Shown here: in pieces, positions 47,195 through 56,064 of the stretch
Numbering within the stretch: position 1 is the first letter of the stretch
How the letters are laid out: every line of letters begins with the position of its first letter
Source of the DNA: JBHYGK01 sp051859045
GTDB taxonomy: Bacteria; Pseudomonadota; Gammaproteobacteria; Xanthomonadales; Xanthomonadaceae
DNA: 64,000 bases
NCBI GenBank assembly: GCA_051859045.1
Contig: JBHYGK010000002.1
Span: forward strand, 27,850-91,849
Reading direction: 5' to 3'
Notes under the pieces: model-generated
What the model saw: only the letters and a program-made list of their open reading frames with translations
Database searches by the model: none
Told to the model about the DNA's origin: nothing
Position numbers and translations under genes: made by a program

Positions 47195-47218
47195 CGCGGC
47201 GGGCTTCGGCCCGCCGCG
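47195..47218 (+). terminator. UUCG-capped hairpin between rpmF and fabH
   Basis: CGCGGCGGGC (47195-47204) pairs perfectly with GCCCGCCGCG (47209-47218) around a TTCG loop, followed by TCGTTTCC. It may be a partial terminator that separates ribosomal-protein from fatty-acid gene expression. Confidence 0.6.
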
Positions 47219-47260
47219 TCGTTTCCGGGGGCAGCAACCCGTCCGCATGGGGTCGTCCGC

Positions 47261-48238
47261 ATGAGCAGGATCTACAGCCGCATCGCCGGCACCGGCAGCT
47301 ATCTCCCCGAGAAGGTGCTGACCAACGCCGACCTCGAGAAGATCGTCGACACCACCGACGAGTGGATCACCTCGCGCTCCGGCATCCGCGAGCGGCACGT
47401 CGCCGCCGAGGGCGAGACCACCTCCGACCTGGCGCTGCACGCGGCCACGCGCGCGCTCGAGGCCGCCGGCACCCGCGCCGACGAGGTCGAGCTGATCATC
47501 GTGGGCACCACCACCCCCGACGTGATCTTCCCGTCGGTGGCCTGCTACCTGCAGCAGAAGCTCGGCGTGGCCGGCTGCGGCGCGTTCGACGTCAACGCCG
47601 CCTGCTCGGGCTTCCTGTACGCGCTCTCGGTGGCCGACCAGTTCATCCGCGCCGGCACCTACCGCACCGTGCTGGTCGTCGGCGCCGAGACCCTGACCCG
47701 GATGGTCGACTGGACCGACCGCGCCACCTGCGTGCTGTTCGGCGACGGCGCCGGCGCGGTGGTGCTCAAGGCCGACGCCGAGACCGGCCTCCTCAGCACC
47801 CACCTGCACGCCGACGGCGGCAAGCGCGAGCTGCTGTACAACCCGGTCGGCGTGTCGGCGGGCTTCAAGCACGACGAGCCCAACGCCGGCGTGCGCGTGA
47901 TGATGGCCGGCTCCGACGTGTTCAAGTACGCGGTGAAGGCGCTGGACTCGGTGGTCGAGGAGACCCTGCTGGCCAACGGCATCGGCAAGGGCGACCTCGA
48001 CTGGCTGATCCCCCACCAGGCCAACCTGCGCATCATCGAGGCCACCGCCAAGCGCCTCGAGATGCCGATGGACCGCGTCATCATCACCGTCGACAAGCAC
48101 GGCAACACCTCGGCCGGCTCGGTGCCGCTGGCGCTGGACCACGCCGTGCGCTCGGGCAAGGTCGAGCGCGGCCAGCTGGTCCTGCTCGAGGCCTTCGGCG
48201 GCGGCTTCACCTGGGGCTCGGCGCTGATGCGCTACTGA
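47261..48238 (+). CDS. fabH: 3-oxoacyl-ACP synthase III (FabH)
   Basis: FabH starts fatty-acid chains by condensing acyl-CoA with malonyl-ACP. The 325 residues have the triad C115 (NAACSGFLYAL), H252 (LIPHQANLR) and N282 (KHGNTSAGS), plus the C-terminal GGGFTWGSALMRY. It follows rpmF directly; in E. coli plsX lies between. An out-of-frame ATG 15 bases upstream ends on a stop overlapping this start. Confidence 0.97.
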   Translation: MSRIYSRIAGTGSYLPEKVLTNADLEKIVDTTDEWITSRSGIRERHVAAEGETTSDLALHAATRALEAAGTRADEVELIIVGTTTPDVIFPSVACYLQQKLGVAGCGAFDVNAACSGFLYALSVADQFIRAGTYRTVLVVGAETLTRMVDWTDRATCVLFGDGAGAVVLKADAETGLLSTHLHADGGKRELLYNPVGVSAGFKHDEPNAGVRVMMAGSDVFKYAVKALDSVVEETLLANGIGKGDLDWLIPHQANLRIIEATAKRLEMPMDRVIITVDKHGNTSAGSVPLALDHAVRSGKVERGQLVLLEAFGGGFTWGSALMRY

Positions 48239-48260
48239 GCCCGCTCGCCGCGCGCCCCCC

Positions 48261-48292
48261 CGACGACGCCGCGCCCGTGCGCGGCGTCGTCG
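48261..48292 (+). terminator. Strong hairpin after fabH
   Basis: A 14-bp perfect stem (CGACGACGCCGCGC, 48261-48274, against 48279-48292) with loop CCGT. No T tract follows. It sits between the fabH stop and the fabD promoter. Confidence 0.55.
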
Positions 48293-48379
48293 TGTCCGGC
48301 CCCGGGAAGCCCCGCCCGGCGGGGCCGTGGCGCGCCAGACCCTACGCCCGGGTACAGACGCTTGCCCCCCGCGCTCCCG

Positions 48380-48418
48380 TATAGTCCGGCTCTTCACGCG
48401 CCGGGAACGCTTCCCGGC
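48380..48418 (+). promoter_or_regulatory. fabD promoter -10 with downstream inverted repeat
   Basis: TATAGT (48380-48385) is a good -10, though no -35 at 16-18 bases is seen. The inverted repeat GCCGGGAA-CGC-TTCCCGGC (48400-48418) would lie in the first 30 transcribed bases and could be an operator or leader hairpin. Confidence 0.4.
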
Positions 48419-48459
48419 GAGGCCCGCCCCACGATGACGACCTCCCTCGAGTGCCCCGC

Positions 48460-49386
48460 ATGATCGCGTTCGTGTTCCCCGGCCAGGGCTCGCAGTCCCT
48501 CGGCATGCTCGCCGACCTCGCCGCCGCCCACCCGCAGGTCGGCGAGGCCTTCGCCGAGGCGTCCGACGGCGCCGGGGTCGATCTCTGGGCGCTCGCCCAG
48601 CAGGGCCCCGAGGAGCAGCTCAACCAGACCGAGTTCACCCAGCCGGCCCTGCTGGCCGCGGGGATCGGCGTCTGGCGCGCCTGGCAGGCCGAGGGCGGCG
48701 CGCTGCCCGCGGTGTTCGCCGGCCACAGCCTGGGCGAGTACGCCGCGCTGGTCGCCGCCGGCGCGCTGCCGCTGGGCCAGGCCGCCCGCCTCGTGCGCGT
48801 GCGCGGGCAGCTGATGCAGGCCGCGGTGCCGGCCGGGCAGGGCGCCATGGCCGCCGTGCTCGGTGCCGAGGACGCGCTGGTGGCCGAGGTCTGCGCCGGC
48901 GTCCGCGAGGGCGTGGTGGTGCCGGCCAACTTCAATTCCCCCGGCCAGATCGTCATCGGCGGCGAGACCGCCGCGGTCGACGCCGCGATGGCCGAGCTCT
49001 CGGCGCGCGGCGTGCGCAAGATGGTCAAGCTCGCGGTCAGCGTGCCCAGCCACACCCCGCTGATGCGCGAGGCCGCCGAGCGCCTGCGCGAGGCGATGGC
49101 CCCGCTGGACTGGGCCATGCCGTCGCGCCCGGTGCTGCACAACGTGGATGCGCGCGTGCAGGACTCGCTCGAGGCGATCCGCGACGCGCTGGTCCGCCAG
49201 CTCTACCTGCCGGTGCGCTGGACGCAGTGCGTCGAGGCCCTGGCCACCCGCGGCGTCGCCCGCGTCGCCGAGTGCGGCCCCGGCAAGGTGCTCTCGGGCC
49301 TGGCCAAGCGCATCGACAAGACCCTCGACGCCCGCTCGCTCGGCACCCCGGCCGACTTCGACGCGGCGCTGGGCGACTGGCGCTGA
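48460..49386 (+). CDS. fabD: Malonyl-CoA:ACP transacylase
   Basis: FabD loads malonate onto acyl carrier protein. The 308 residues match the E. coli length. The start MIAFVFPGQGSQSLGML is typical, catalytic Ser lies in AGHSLGEYAAL, Arg in VRGQLMQAAVP, His in SVPSHTPLM, and the Gln site in FPGQGSQ. GTG at 48451 is an alternative start adding three residues. It is the first gene of a fabD-fabG unit. Confidence 0.96.
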   Translation: MIAFVFPGQGSQSLGMLADLAAAHPQVGEAFAEASDGAGVDLWALAQQGPEEQLNQTEFTQPALLAAGIGVWRAWQAEGGALPAVFAGHSLGEYAALVAAGALPLGQAARLVRVRGQLMQAAVPAGQGAMAAVLGAEDALVAEVCAGVREGVVVPANFNSPGQIVIGGETAAVDAAMAELSARGVRKMVKLAVSVPSHTPLMREAAERLREAMAPLDWAMPSRPVLHNVDARVQDSLEAIRDALVRQLYLPVRWTQCVEALATRGVARVAECGPGKVLSGLAKRIDKTLDARSLGTPADFDAALGDWR

Positions 49387-49431
49387 GCGCCGCGCCCCCT
49401 CCTTTCGCCTGATCCTTCCGGAGCCCCCTCG

Positions 49432-50187
49432 ATGACCGACGCTTCCTCGCGCCCGCTCGCCGGCGAGATCGCCCTCGTCACCGGCGCCAGCCGCGGCATC
49501 GGCGCCGCGATCGCCGACACCCTCGCGCGCCTCGGCGCCACCGTCATCGGCACCGCCACCAGCGAGAAGGGCGCCGCCGCGATCGGCGAGCGCCTGGCCG
49601 CGCACGGCGGCCACGGCCGCGTCCTCGACGTCTGCGACGGCGCCGCCGTCGAGGCGCTGGTCGACGCGATCGCCAAGGAGATCGCGCCGGTCTCGATCCT
49701 GGTCAACAACGCCGGCATCACCCGCGACCAGCTGCTGATGCGCATGAAGGACGAGGACTGGGACGCGATCCTGCAGACCAACCTCACCTCGGTCTACCGC
49801 ACCTCGAAGGCGGTGATGCGCGGCATGATGAAGGCCCGCAAGGGCCGCATCATCTCGATCGCCTCGGTGATCGGCCTCACCGGCAATCCCGGCCAGGCCA
49901 ACTACGCCGCCGCGAAGGCCGGCATCATCGCGTTCTCCAAGTCGCTCGCGCGCGAGATCGGCAGCCGCGGCATCACCGTCAACGTGGTGGCGCCGGGCTT
50001 CATCCGCACCGACATGACCGACGCGCTTCCCGAGGCCCAGAAGGCCGCGATGCTGGGCCAGATCGCGCTCGGCTCGCTCGGCGAGCCGCAGCACATCGCC
50101 GACGCGGTGGCCTTCCTGGCCGGCCCGCAGGCGGCGTGGATCACCGGCGAGACCCTGCACGTCAACGGCGGCATGTACATGGCCTGA
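49432..50187 (+). CDS. fabG: 3-oxoacyl-ACP reductase FabG
   Basis: FabG reduces 3-oxoacyl-ACP with NADPH. The 251-residue SDR has the cofactor loop TGASRGIGAAIA, NNAGITRD, catalytic Y158 and K162 in NYAAAKAG, and the C-terminal WITGETLHVNGGMYMA. GGAG lies nine bases before the ATG. It follows fabD by 45 bases. Confidence 0.97.
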   Translation: MTDASSRPLAGEIALVTGASRGIGAAIADTLARLGATVIGTATSEKGAAAIGERLAAHGGHGRVLDVCDGAAVEALVDAIAKEIAPVSILVNNAGITRDQLLMRMKDEDWDAILQTNLTSVYRTSKAVMRGMMKARKGRIISIASVIGLTGNPGQANYAAAKAGIIAFSKSLAREIGSRGITVNVVAPGFIRTDMTDALPEAQKAAMLGQIALGSLGEPQHIADAVAFLAGPQAAWITGETLHVNGGMYMA

Positions 50188-50346
50188 TCCGGCCCCGCTC
50201 CACCCGCCGCGGGCGCCTGCGCGCGCGGCGTTGCAATCGGGGGCCCGCGGCGGGATGCTGCGCCCCTCGCCCCATCGCGGGACGCGGCGCCGATCGGCGC
50301 GCGTCGCCCCCGCACCCCCCGGCTACTCTGGCCGGGCGGCTTTGCC

Positions 50347-50352
50347 TACAAT
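50347..50352 (+). promoter_or_regulatory. -10 element for acpP
   Basis: TACAAT lies 37 bases before the acpP ATG. The -35 position (TACTCT at 17 bases) is poor. A separate acpP promoter is common because acyl carrier protein is needed in large amounts. Confidence 0.45.
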
Positions 50353-50389
50353 GCGCCGGCAACATCTTTCTCCGGGAGAACAGCAGTCC

Positions 50390-50629
50390 ATGAGCACCAT
50401 CGAAGAGCGCGTCAAGAAGATCGTCGTCGAGCAGCTGGGCGTGAAGGAAGAGGAAGTCACCACGAACGCCTCGTTCGTCGACGACCTCGGCGCCGATTCG
50501 CTGGACACCGTGGAGCTGGTGATGGCGCTCGAGGAAGAGTTCGAGTGCGAGATCCCGGACGAGGAGGCCGAGAAGATCACCTCCGTCCAGCAGGCGATCG
50601 ATTACGTCAAGGCCCACGTCAAGGGCTGA
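50390..50629 (+). CDS. acpP: Acyl carrier protein
   Basis: AcpP carries growing acyl chains on a phosphopantetheine arm. The 79-residue acidic protein has the attachment Ser S37 in GADSLDTVEL and begins MSTIEERVKKIVVEQLGV. GGGAGAA eleven bases upstream is the ribosome-binding site. It lies between fabG and fabF as in E. coli. Confidence 0.98.
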   Translation: MSTIEERVKKIVVEQLGVKEEEVTTNASFVDDLGADSLDTVELVMALEEEFECEIPDEEAEKITSVQQAIDYVKAHVKG

Positions 50630-50740
50630 GCCCGGGCCTCGCCCGTGACGCCGGGGCCGCGGAGACGCGGCCCCGTGCGTTTCGGGATCCATGAAACCTA
50701 CGCGTCCGTGTGGTCGGCGGGCGCCAGCGGAGTTCCTCGC

Positions 50741-51982
50741 ATGCGCCAGTCTCGCCGCGTCGTGGTCACCGGCCTCGGCATCGTCTCGCCGGTCGGCAAC
50801 ACCCTCGCCACCGCCTGGGACGCGATCGCCAACGGTCGCTCGGGCATCGGCCCGGTCACGTCCTTCGACGCCTCCACCTACCCGACGCGCATCGTCGGCG
50901 AGGTGCGCGACTTCGATCCCTCGGCGTTCATGCCGCCGAAGGACGTCAAGAAGATGGACCCGTTCATCCATTACGGCGTCGCCGCGGCCTCGATGGCCAT
51001 GGCCGACGCCGGCCTCGAGGTCACCGAGGCCAACGCCGAGCGCATCGGCGCGCTGGTGGGCTCGGGCATCGGCGGCATCCTCGGCATCGAGGAGACCTCG
51101 GTGAAGCTGCACGAGGGCGGCGTCCGCAAGGTCAGCCCGTTCTACGTGCCGAGCACCATCATCAACATGCTGCCCGGCCAGATCAGCCTGCTGACCGGCC
51201 TGAAGGGCCCGAACTTCTCGGCCGTCTCGGCCTGCGCCACGTCCAACCATTCCATCGGCATGGCGATGCGCATGATCCAGCACGGCGACGCCGACGTGAT
51301 GGTCGCCGGCGGCGCCGAGCGCGGCGCCACGCCGAGCTCGATGGCCGGCTTCTGCGCGATGAAGGCGATGTCCACCCGCAACGACAAGCCGCAGCGCGCC
51401 TCGCGCCCCTGGGACCGCGACCGCGACGGCTTCGTCATGGGCGACGGCGCCGGCATCCTGGTGCTGGAGGAGTACGAGCACGCCAAGGCCCGCGGCGCGC
51501 GCATCTACTGCGAGCTCGCCGGCTTCGGCGCCAGCTCCGACGCCTTCCACATGACCGCGCCCAGCGAGAACGGCGAGGGCCCGGCGCGCTGCATGGCCGC
51601 CGCGCTGCGCGACGCCGGGCTCAACCCCGAGCAGGTCGAGTACCTCAACGCGCACGGCACCTCCACGCCGCTGGGCGACCTGGCCGAGACCCTCGCGCTC
51701 AAGCGCGCGCTGGGCGAGCACGCCTACCGCACGATGGTGAGCTCGACGAAGTCGATGACCGGCCACCTGCTCGGCGCGGCCGGCGGCGTCGAGGCGATCT
51801 TCTCGGTGATGGCGCTGCACACCGGCATCATCCCGCCGACGATCAACCTCGACACCCCGGGCGAGGGCTGCGACCTCGACTACGTGCCCAACACGGCGCG
51901 CGAGAAGCGCATCGACGTCGCGGTGTCGAACGGCTTCGGCTTCGGCGGCACCAACGGCACCCTCGTGTTCCGCCGGATCTGA
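50741..51982 (+). CDS. fabF: 3-oxoacyl-ACP synthase II (FabF)
   Basis: FabF elongates acyl-ACP with malonyl-ACP and influences unsaturated chain length. The 413-residue thiolase-fold enzyme has C165 (VSACATSNHS), His residues in NAHGTSTPLGD and STKSMTGHLLGA, and ends NGFGFGGTNGTLVFRRI. The start RQSRRVVVTGLGIVSP at 50741 fits the family; the frame is open 32 codons upstream but without similarity. Confidence 0.97.
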   Translation: MRQSRRVVVTGLGIVSPVGNTLATAWDAIANGRSGIGPVTSFDASTYPTRIVGEVRDFDPSAFMPPKDVKKMDPFIHYGVAAASMAMADAGLEVTEANAERIGALVGSGIGGILGIEETSVKLHEGGVRKVSPFYVPSTIINMLPGQISLLTGLKGPNFSAVSACATSNHSIGMAMRMIQHGDADVMVAGGAERGATPSSMAGFCAMKAMSTRNDKPQRASRPWDRDRDGFVMGDGAGILVLEEYEHAKARGARIYCELAGFGASSDAFHMTAPSENGEGPARCMAAALRDAGLNPEQVEYLNAHGTSTPLGDLAETLALKRALGEHAYRTMVSSTKSMTGHLLGAAGGVEAIFSVMALHTGIIPPTINLDTPGEGCDLDYVPNTAREKRIDVAVSNGFGFGGTNGTLVFRRI

Positions 51983-52029
51983 GCCCGCGCGGCGGGCCCG
52001 CCCCGGGCCCGCCGCCGCAGCGCCCCGCC

Positions 52030-53475
52030 ATGACGCTCCTCGCGCTGCCGCCCGACACCGACCTGCTGGCCCTGCACCGGCTGGCGCCGCTGCGCTATCC
52101 GCTGCTGCTCGAGAGCGTGGCCGACGGCACCCCGCGCGCGCGCTGGGACCTGCTGCTGCTGCACGACGGCGGCGGCCTGCGGCTGGGCGCCGACGGCGCG
52201 CTGCGCCGGCTCGGCAGCGGCGACGCGCCGGCGGGCCAGGACTTCCTCGCCGCGCTCGACGCGGACTGGGCGGCCGCGCGCGCGGCCGCCGGGCCCGCGC
52301 CGGCCGAGGCCGACGCCGCTGCCGACGCCGATGCCCCGCCGCCGTTCCGCGGCGGCTGGGGCCTGTACCTCGCCTACGAGCTCGCCGGCCAGGTCGAGCC
52401 GGTGCTGCGCCTGCCGCCGGCACCCGACGCGCTGCCGGTCGCGCTGGCCCTGCGCGCCCCCGCCGCGGTGCTGCGCGACCGCGCCAGCGGCCGCACATGG
52501 GCCGTGGCCGAGGACGCCGCCGCCGCGCACTGGCTCGACGTCATCGCCGCGGATGCCCGCGCGGCGCGCGCGCTGCCGCCGGTCGCGCCGCTGCCCGCGC
52601 CGCTGGCGATCGAGGAGGACGCCCCCGCGCGCTTCCTCGACGGCGCGCGCCGGGTGCTCGACTACCTCGCCGCCGGCGACGTGTTCCAGGCCAACCTCTC
52701 CCGGGCCTGGCGCGCGCGCTTCGCCGCGCCGGCCGACGGCGCGGACGCCGACGCCGCGGTCCACCCGCGCGCCGCCCAGCTCTACGCCGCGCTCCGCGCC
52801 GCCAACCCCGCGCCCTTCGCCGGGCTGCTGGTGGGCGAGGGCGACGACGGCCGGCCGTTCGGCCTGGCCAGCAGCTCGCCCGAGCGCCTGGTGTCGCTGC
52901 ACGGCCGCGCGGTCGAGACCCGCCCGATCGCCGGCACCCGGCCGCGCCTGCCCGGCGACGACGAGGCCGCGCGGATCCGCGAGCTGGTGGGGCATCCCAA
53001 GGAGCGCGCCGAGCACGTGATGCTGCTCGACCTCGAGCGCAACGACCTCGGCCGGGTCTGCGAGCCCGGCAGCGTGCGCGTCGACGAGCTGATGAGCGTC
53101 GAGAGCTACGCCCACGTCCACCACATCGTCAGCAACGTCCGCGGCGTGCTGCGCGCGGGCGTCGGCCCCGGCGCGCTGGTGCGCGCGGTGTTCCCCGGCG
53201 GCACCATCACCGGCTGCCCGAAGGTGCGCTGCATGCAGGTCATCGCCGAGCTCGAGGGCGAGGGCCGCGGCCCCTACACCGGCGCGATCGGCTGGCTCGA
53301 CCGCGGCGGCGACCTCGACCTCAACATCCTCATCCGCAGCGCCTGGCTGACGCCGGACGGCCTGCGCCTGCGCACCGGCGCCGGCATCGTGGTCGACTCC
53401 GACCCGGGCCGCGAGCTCGACGAGACCCGGGCCAAGGCCCGCGGCCTGCTGCGCGCCCTCGGAGACCCCGCATGA
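52030..53475 (+). CDS. pabB: Aminodeoxychorismate synthase component I
   Basis: PabB aminates chorismate to 4-amino-4-deoxychorismate in folate synthesis, using ammonia from PabA. The 481-residue protein has the chorismate-binding domain: FQANLSRAW, LASSSPERLVSL, DLERNDLGRVC, FPGGTITGCPKVR and the C-terminal GAGIVVDSDPGRELDETRAKARG. The motif at 299-303 is PIAGT, where typical PabB has PIKGT; Ala is the residue of anthranilate synthase. Coupling to pabC (ATGA overlap) and general architecture favour PabB. It follows fabF by 47 bases. Confidence 0.88.
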   Translation: MTLLALPPDTDLLALHRLAPLRYPLLLESVADGTPRARWDLLLLHDGGGLRLGADGALRRLGSGDAPAGQDFLAALDADWAAARAAAGPAPAEADAAADADAPPPFRGGWGLYLAYELAGQVEPVLRLPPAPDALPVALALRAPAAVLRDRASGRTWAVAEDAAAAHWLDVIAADARAARALPPVAPLPAPLAIEEDAPARFLDGARRVLDYLAAGDVFQANLSRAWRARFAAPADGADADAAVHPRAAQLYAALRAANPAPFAGLLVGEGDDGRPFGLASSSPERLVSLHGRAVETRPIAGTRPRLPGDDEAARIRELVGHPKERAEHVMLLDLERNDLGRVCEPGSVRVDELMSVESYAHVHHIVSNVRGVLRAGVGPGALVRAVFPGGTITGCPKVRCMQVIAELEGEGRGPYTGAIGWLDRGGDLDLNILIRSAWLTPDGLRLRTGAGIVVDSDPGRELDETRAKARGLLRALGDPA

Positions 53476-54281
53476 ACCACCGCCTGCTCGGCGCCACCGC
53501 GATCGACCCCGGCGACCGGGGCCTGGGCTACGGCGACGGCCTGTTCGAGTCCATGCGCCTGCACGCCGGCCGCCTGCCGTGGTGGGACCGGCACTGGGCC
53601 CGGCTGGCGCGCGGCGCGGCGCGGCTCGGCATCCCGATGCCCGACGAGGCGACGGTGCGCGCCGAGGCCGAGGGCCTCGGCGGCGGCGAGGCCGCCGGCG
53701 TGATCAAGCTGCTGCTGACCCGCGGCCGCGGCGGGCGCGGCTACCAGCCGCCGGCCGAGCCGCAGCCCACCGTCCTGATCACCCGCCATCCGCTGCCTCC
53801 GGCCTGGCCGGACGACGGCCTGGTGCTGCGCTGGTGCGAGCTGCGCCTGGCCCGCCAGCCCGCGCTGGCCGGGCTGAAGCACTGCAACCGGCTCGAGCAG
53901 GTGCTGGCGCGCGCGGAGTGGCGCGAGGAGGCCGTCCACGAGGGCCTGCTGCGCGATGACACCGGCGCGCTGCGCTGCGCCACCGCGGCCAACGTGCTGG
54001 TGCGGATCGGCGGCGCGTGGCTGACCCCGCGCGTGGACGCCGCCGGCGTGGCCGGCGTGTGCCGCGGCTGGCTGCTCGAGCAGGGCCTGGTGCGCGAGGC
54101 CGGCGCCGACCTCGACCTCGCCGCGGTCGAGGGGGCCGAGGCGCTCGCCCTGTGCAACGCGGTGCGCGGTATCCTGCCGGTCGCGCGCCTCGGCGCGCGG
54201 CGCTGGGACGACCTGGCGCCGGCGCTCGCGCTGCGCGCCCGGCTCGCGTCGGCCGAGCCCGCGTTCGCCGCGCAGGCCTGA
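53472..54281 (+). CDS. pabC: Aminodeoxychorismate lyase
   Basis: PabC is a PLP enzyme that splits aminodeoxychorismate into p-aminobenzoate and pyruvate. The 269 residues of fold-type IV have GLGYGDGLFESMRLHAGRLPWWDRHWARL at the start, K136 in GLKHCNRLEQVLAR as PLP-binding lysine, and CATAANVLVR where many homologues have TSxSN. Its ATG overlaps the pabB stop. mltG follows, the same pabC-mltG-tmk-holB order as E. coli. Confidence 0.93.
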   Translation: MNHRLLGATAIDPGDRGLGYGDGLFESMRLHAGRLPWWDRHWARLARGAARLGIPMPDEATVRAEAEGLGGGEAAGVIKLLLTRGRGGRGYQPPAEPQPTVLITRHPLPPAWPDDGLVLRWCELRLARQPALAGLKHCNRLEQVLARAEWREEAVHEGLLRDDTGALRCATAANVLVRIGGAWLTPRVDAAGVAGVCRGWLLEQGLVREAGADLDLAAVEGAEALALCNAVRGILPVARLGARRWDDLAPALALRARLASAEPAFAAQA

Positions 54282-54319
54282 GCGCCCGCGGCCCGCCCCA
54301 TCCCCGCACAGGACATCGC

Positions 54320-55360
54320 GTGAGTTCCAAGCCCGCCCCCGGCGTTTCCGTCTTCAAGGCCCTGCTCGTCCTCGCCCTGCTGGGGCTGCTCGCCGCGGCC
54401 GCCGCCGGTGCATGGGCGCACCGCGAGTACCGCGCCTTCGCCGCCGTCGCGCTCAGCGGCGAGGAGGAGTCGCGGATCGTCGAGATCGCCCCCGGCGACG
54501 GCTTCGTGCGCGTGCTCGGCCGCCTGCGCGCGGCGGGCTTCACCGAGGGCCACGACTGGCAGTGGCGGGTGCTGGCCCACGAGCTCGACGTCGCCGGCCG
54601 CCTGCAGGTGGGCGAGTACGAGCTCGGCCGCGGCGCCAGCGCCACCGAGGTGCTGCGCACCCTGGCCTCGGGCCGGGTGGTGCACTACCGCTTCACGATC
54701 ATCGAGGGCATGAGCCTGCGCCAGCTGCGCGCCGCGCTGGCCGCCGAGCCGCGGCTGGCCCAGGACGGGGCCGCGCTCGACGAGGCCGCGCTGATGGAGG
54801 CCGTCGGCGCCCCGGGCGTGCTGGCCGAGGGCCGCTTCCTGCCCGACACCTACCACTTCACCCGCGGCATGTCCGACCTCGACGTGCTGCGCCGCGCGCG
54901 CGCCGCGATGGACGTCGAGCTGGCCCGGGTGTGGGCGCTGCGCCACGACGACCTGCCGCTGCGCACGCCGGAGGAGGCGCTCGTCATGGCCTCGATCATC
55001 GAGAAGGAGACCGGCCAGGCCGGCGAGCGCCACGAGATCTCGGGTGTGTTCGCGCGCCGGCTGCGCATCGGCATGCGCCTGCAGACCGATCCCACCGTGA
55101 TCTACGGCATGGGCGAGGCCTACGACGGCAACATCCGCCGCTCCGACCTCACCACCGACACGCCCTGGAACACCTACACCCGCGCCGGCCTGCCGCCGAC
55201 GCCGATCGCGATGCCCGGGCGCGCCGCGCTGCTGGCCGCGGTGCAGCCCGCCGACGGCGACGCGCTGTACTTCGTGGCCCGCGGCGACGGCAGCCACGTG
55301 TTCTCGCGCACCCTGGCCGAGCACAACGCGGCCGTGCGCCGCTGGCAGCTGGGCCGGTGA
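54320..55360 (+). CDS. mltG: Endolytic murein transglycosylase MltG
   Basis: MltG cleaves nascent glycan strands and sets their length. The 346-residue protein has one N-terminal transmembrane segment (about 13-33), a LysM-like subdomain and the YceG domain, with EGMSLRQLRAAL, LPDTYHF and catalytic E228 in MASIIEKETG, then RLRIGMRLQTDPTVIYG and TYTRAGLPPTPIAMPG. The GTG start follows pabC by 38 bases, with AGGA upstream. The stop overlaps a GTG that could start tmk. Confidence 0.96.
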   Translation: MSSKPAPGVSVFKALLVLALLGLLAAAAAGAWAHREYRAFAAVALSGEEESRIVEIAPGDGFVRVLGRLRAAGFTEGHDWQWRVLAHELDVAGRLQVGEYELGRGASATEVLRTLASGRVVHYRFTIIEGMSLRQLRAALAAEPRLAQDGAALDEAALMEAVGAPGVLAEGRFLPDTYHFTRGMSDLDVLRRARAAMDVELARVWALRHDDLPLRTPEEALVMASIIEKETGQAGERHEISGVFARRLRIGMRLQTDPTVIYGMGEAYDGNIRRSDLTTDTPWNTYTRAGLPPTPIAMPGRAALLAAVQPADGDALYFVARGDGSHVFSRTLAEHNAAVRRWQLGR

Positions 55361-55371
55361 GCGGGCCCGCC

Positions 55372-56064
55372 ATGCCCGCCGGCGCCGCTCCCGCCCGCCG
55401 CGGCCTGCTGGTCTCGGTCGAGGGCGGCGAGGGCGCCGGCAAGAGCACCGTGATCGCCGCGATCCGGGCCTGGCTGGAGGCCGCCGGCGAGGTGGTCACC
55501 GCCACCCGCGAGCCGGGCGGCACGGTGGTGGGCGAGGCCGTGCGCGGCCTGCTGCTGGCCCCGGCCGAGGACCCCGCCGACGCGCTGGTGCCCGAGGCCG
55601 AGCTGCTGCTGATGTTCGCCGCCCGCGCCCAGCTGGTGCGCCGCGTCGTGCGCCCGGCGCTGGCCCGCGGCGAGGTGGTGCTGGCCGACCGCTTCACTGA
55701 CGCCAGCCACGCCTACCAGGGCGGCGGCCGCGGCCTGCCCGGCGGCACCATCGCCGAGCTCGAGCGCTGGGCCGCGGGCCTGAAGCCCGACCTCACCCTG
55801 CTGCTCGACGTCGGCGTCGCCGAGGGCCTGGCGCGCGCGCGCGGCCGCGGCGGCGAGCCCGACCGGATCGAGCGCGAGCGCGAGGACTTCTTCGAGCGCG
55901 TGCGCCAGGCCTACCTGGCCCGCGCGGCCGCCGAGCCGGCGCGCTTCCGCGTGATCGACGCGCGCCAGCCGCAGGCCGCCGTGGTCGCCGACGTCGAGGC
56001 CGCGCTGGCGGCCTGGCACGGGGGCGCGCGCGCCGGCGCCGCCGCCGCAGGCCACGCGCGATGA
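55372..56064 (+). CDS. tmk: Thymidylate kinase
   Basis: Tmk phosphorylates dTMP to dTDP. The protein has 230 residues from this ATG, or 235 from GTG at 55357, which overlaps the mltG stop. The P-loop is EGGEGAGKST, followed by TREPGGTVVGEAVRG, the DRF motif in LADRFTDASHAYQGGGRGL and the lid RGRGGEPDRIERE. A Gly/Ala-rich tail of about 15 residues is added. It is coupled to holB by ATGA. Confidence 0.95.
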   Translation: MPAGAAPARRGLLVSVEGGEGAGKSTVIAAIRAWLEAAGEVVTATREPGGTVVGEAVRGLLLAPAEDPADALVPEAELLLMFAARAQLVRRVVRPALARGEVVLADRFTDASHAYQGGGRGLPGGTIAELERWAAGLKPDLTLLLDVGVAEGLARARGRGGEPDRIEREREDFFERVRQAYLARAAAEPARFRVIDARQPQAAVVADVEAALAAWHGGARAGAAAAGHAR

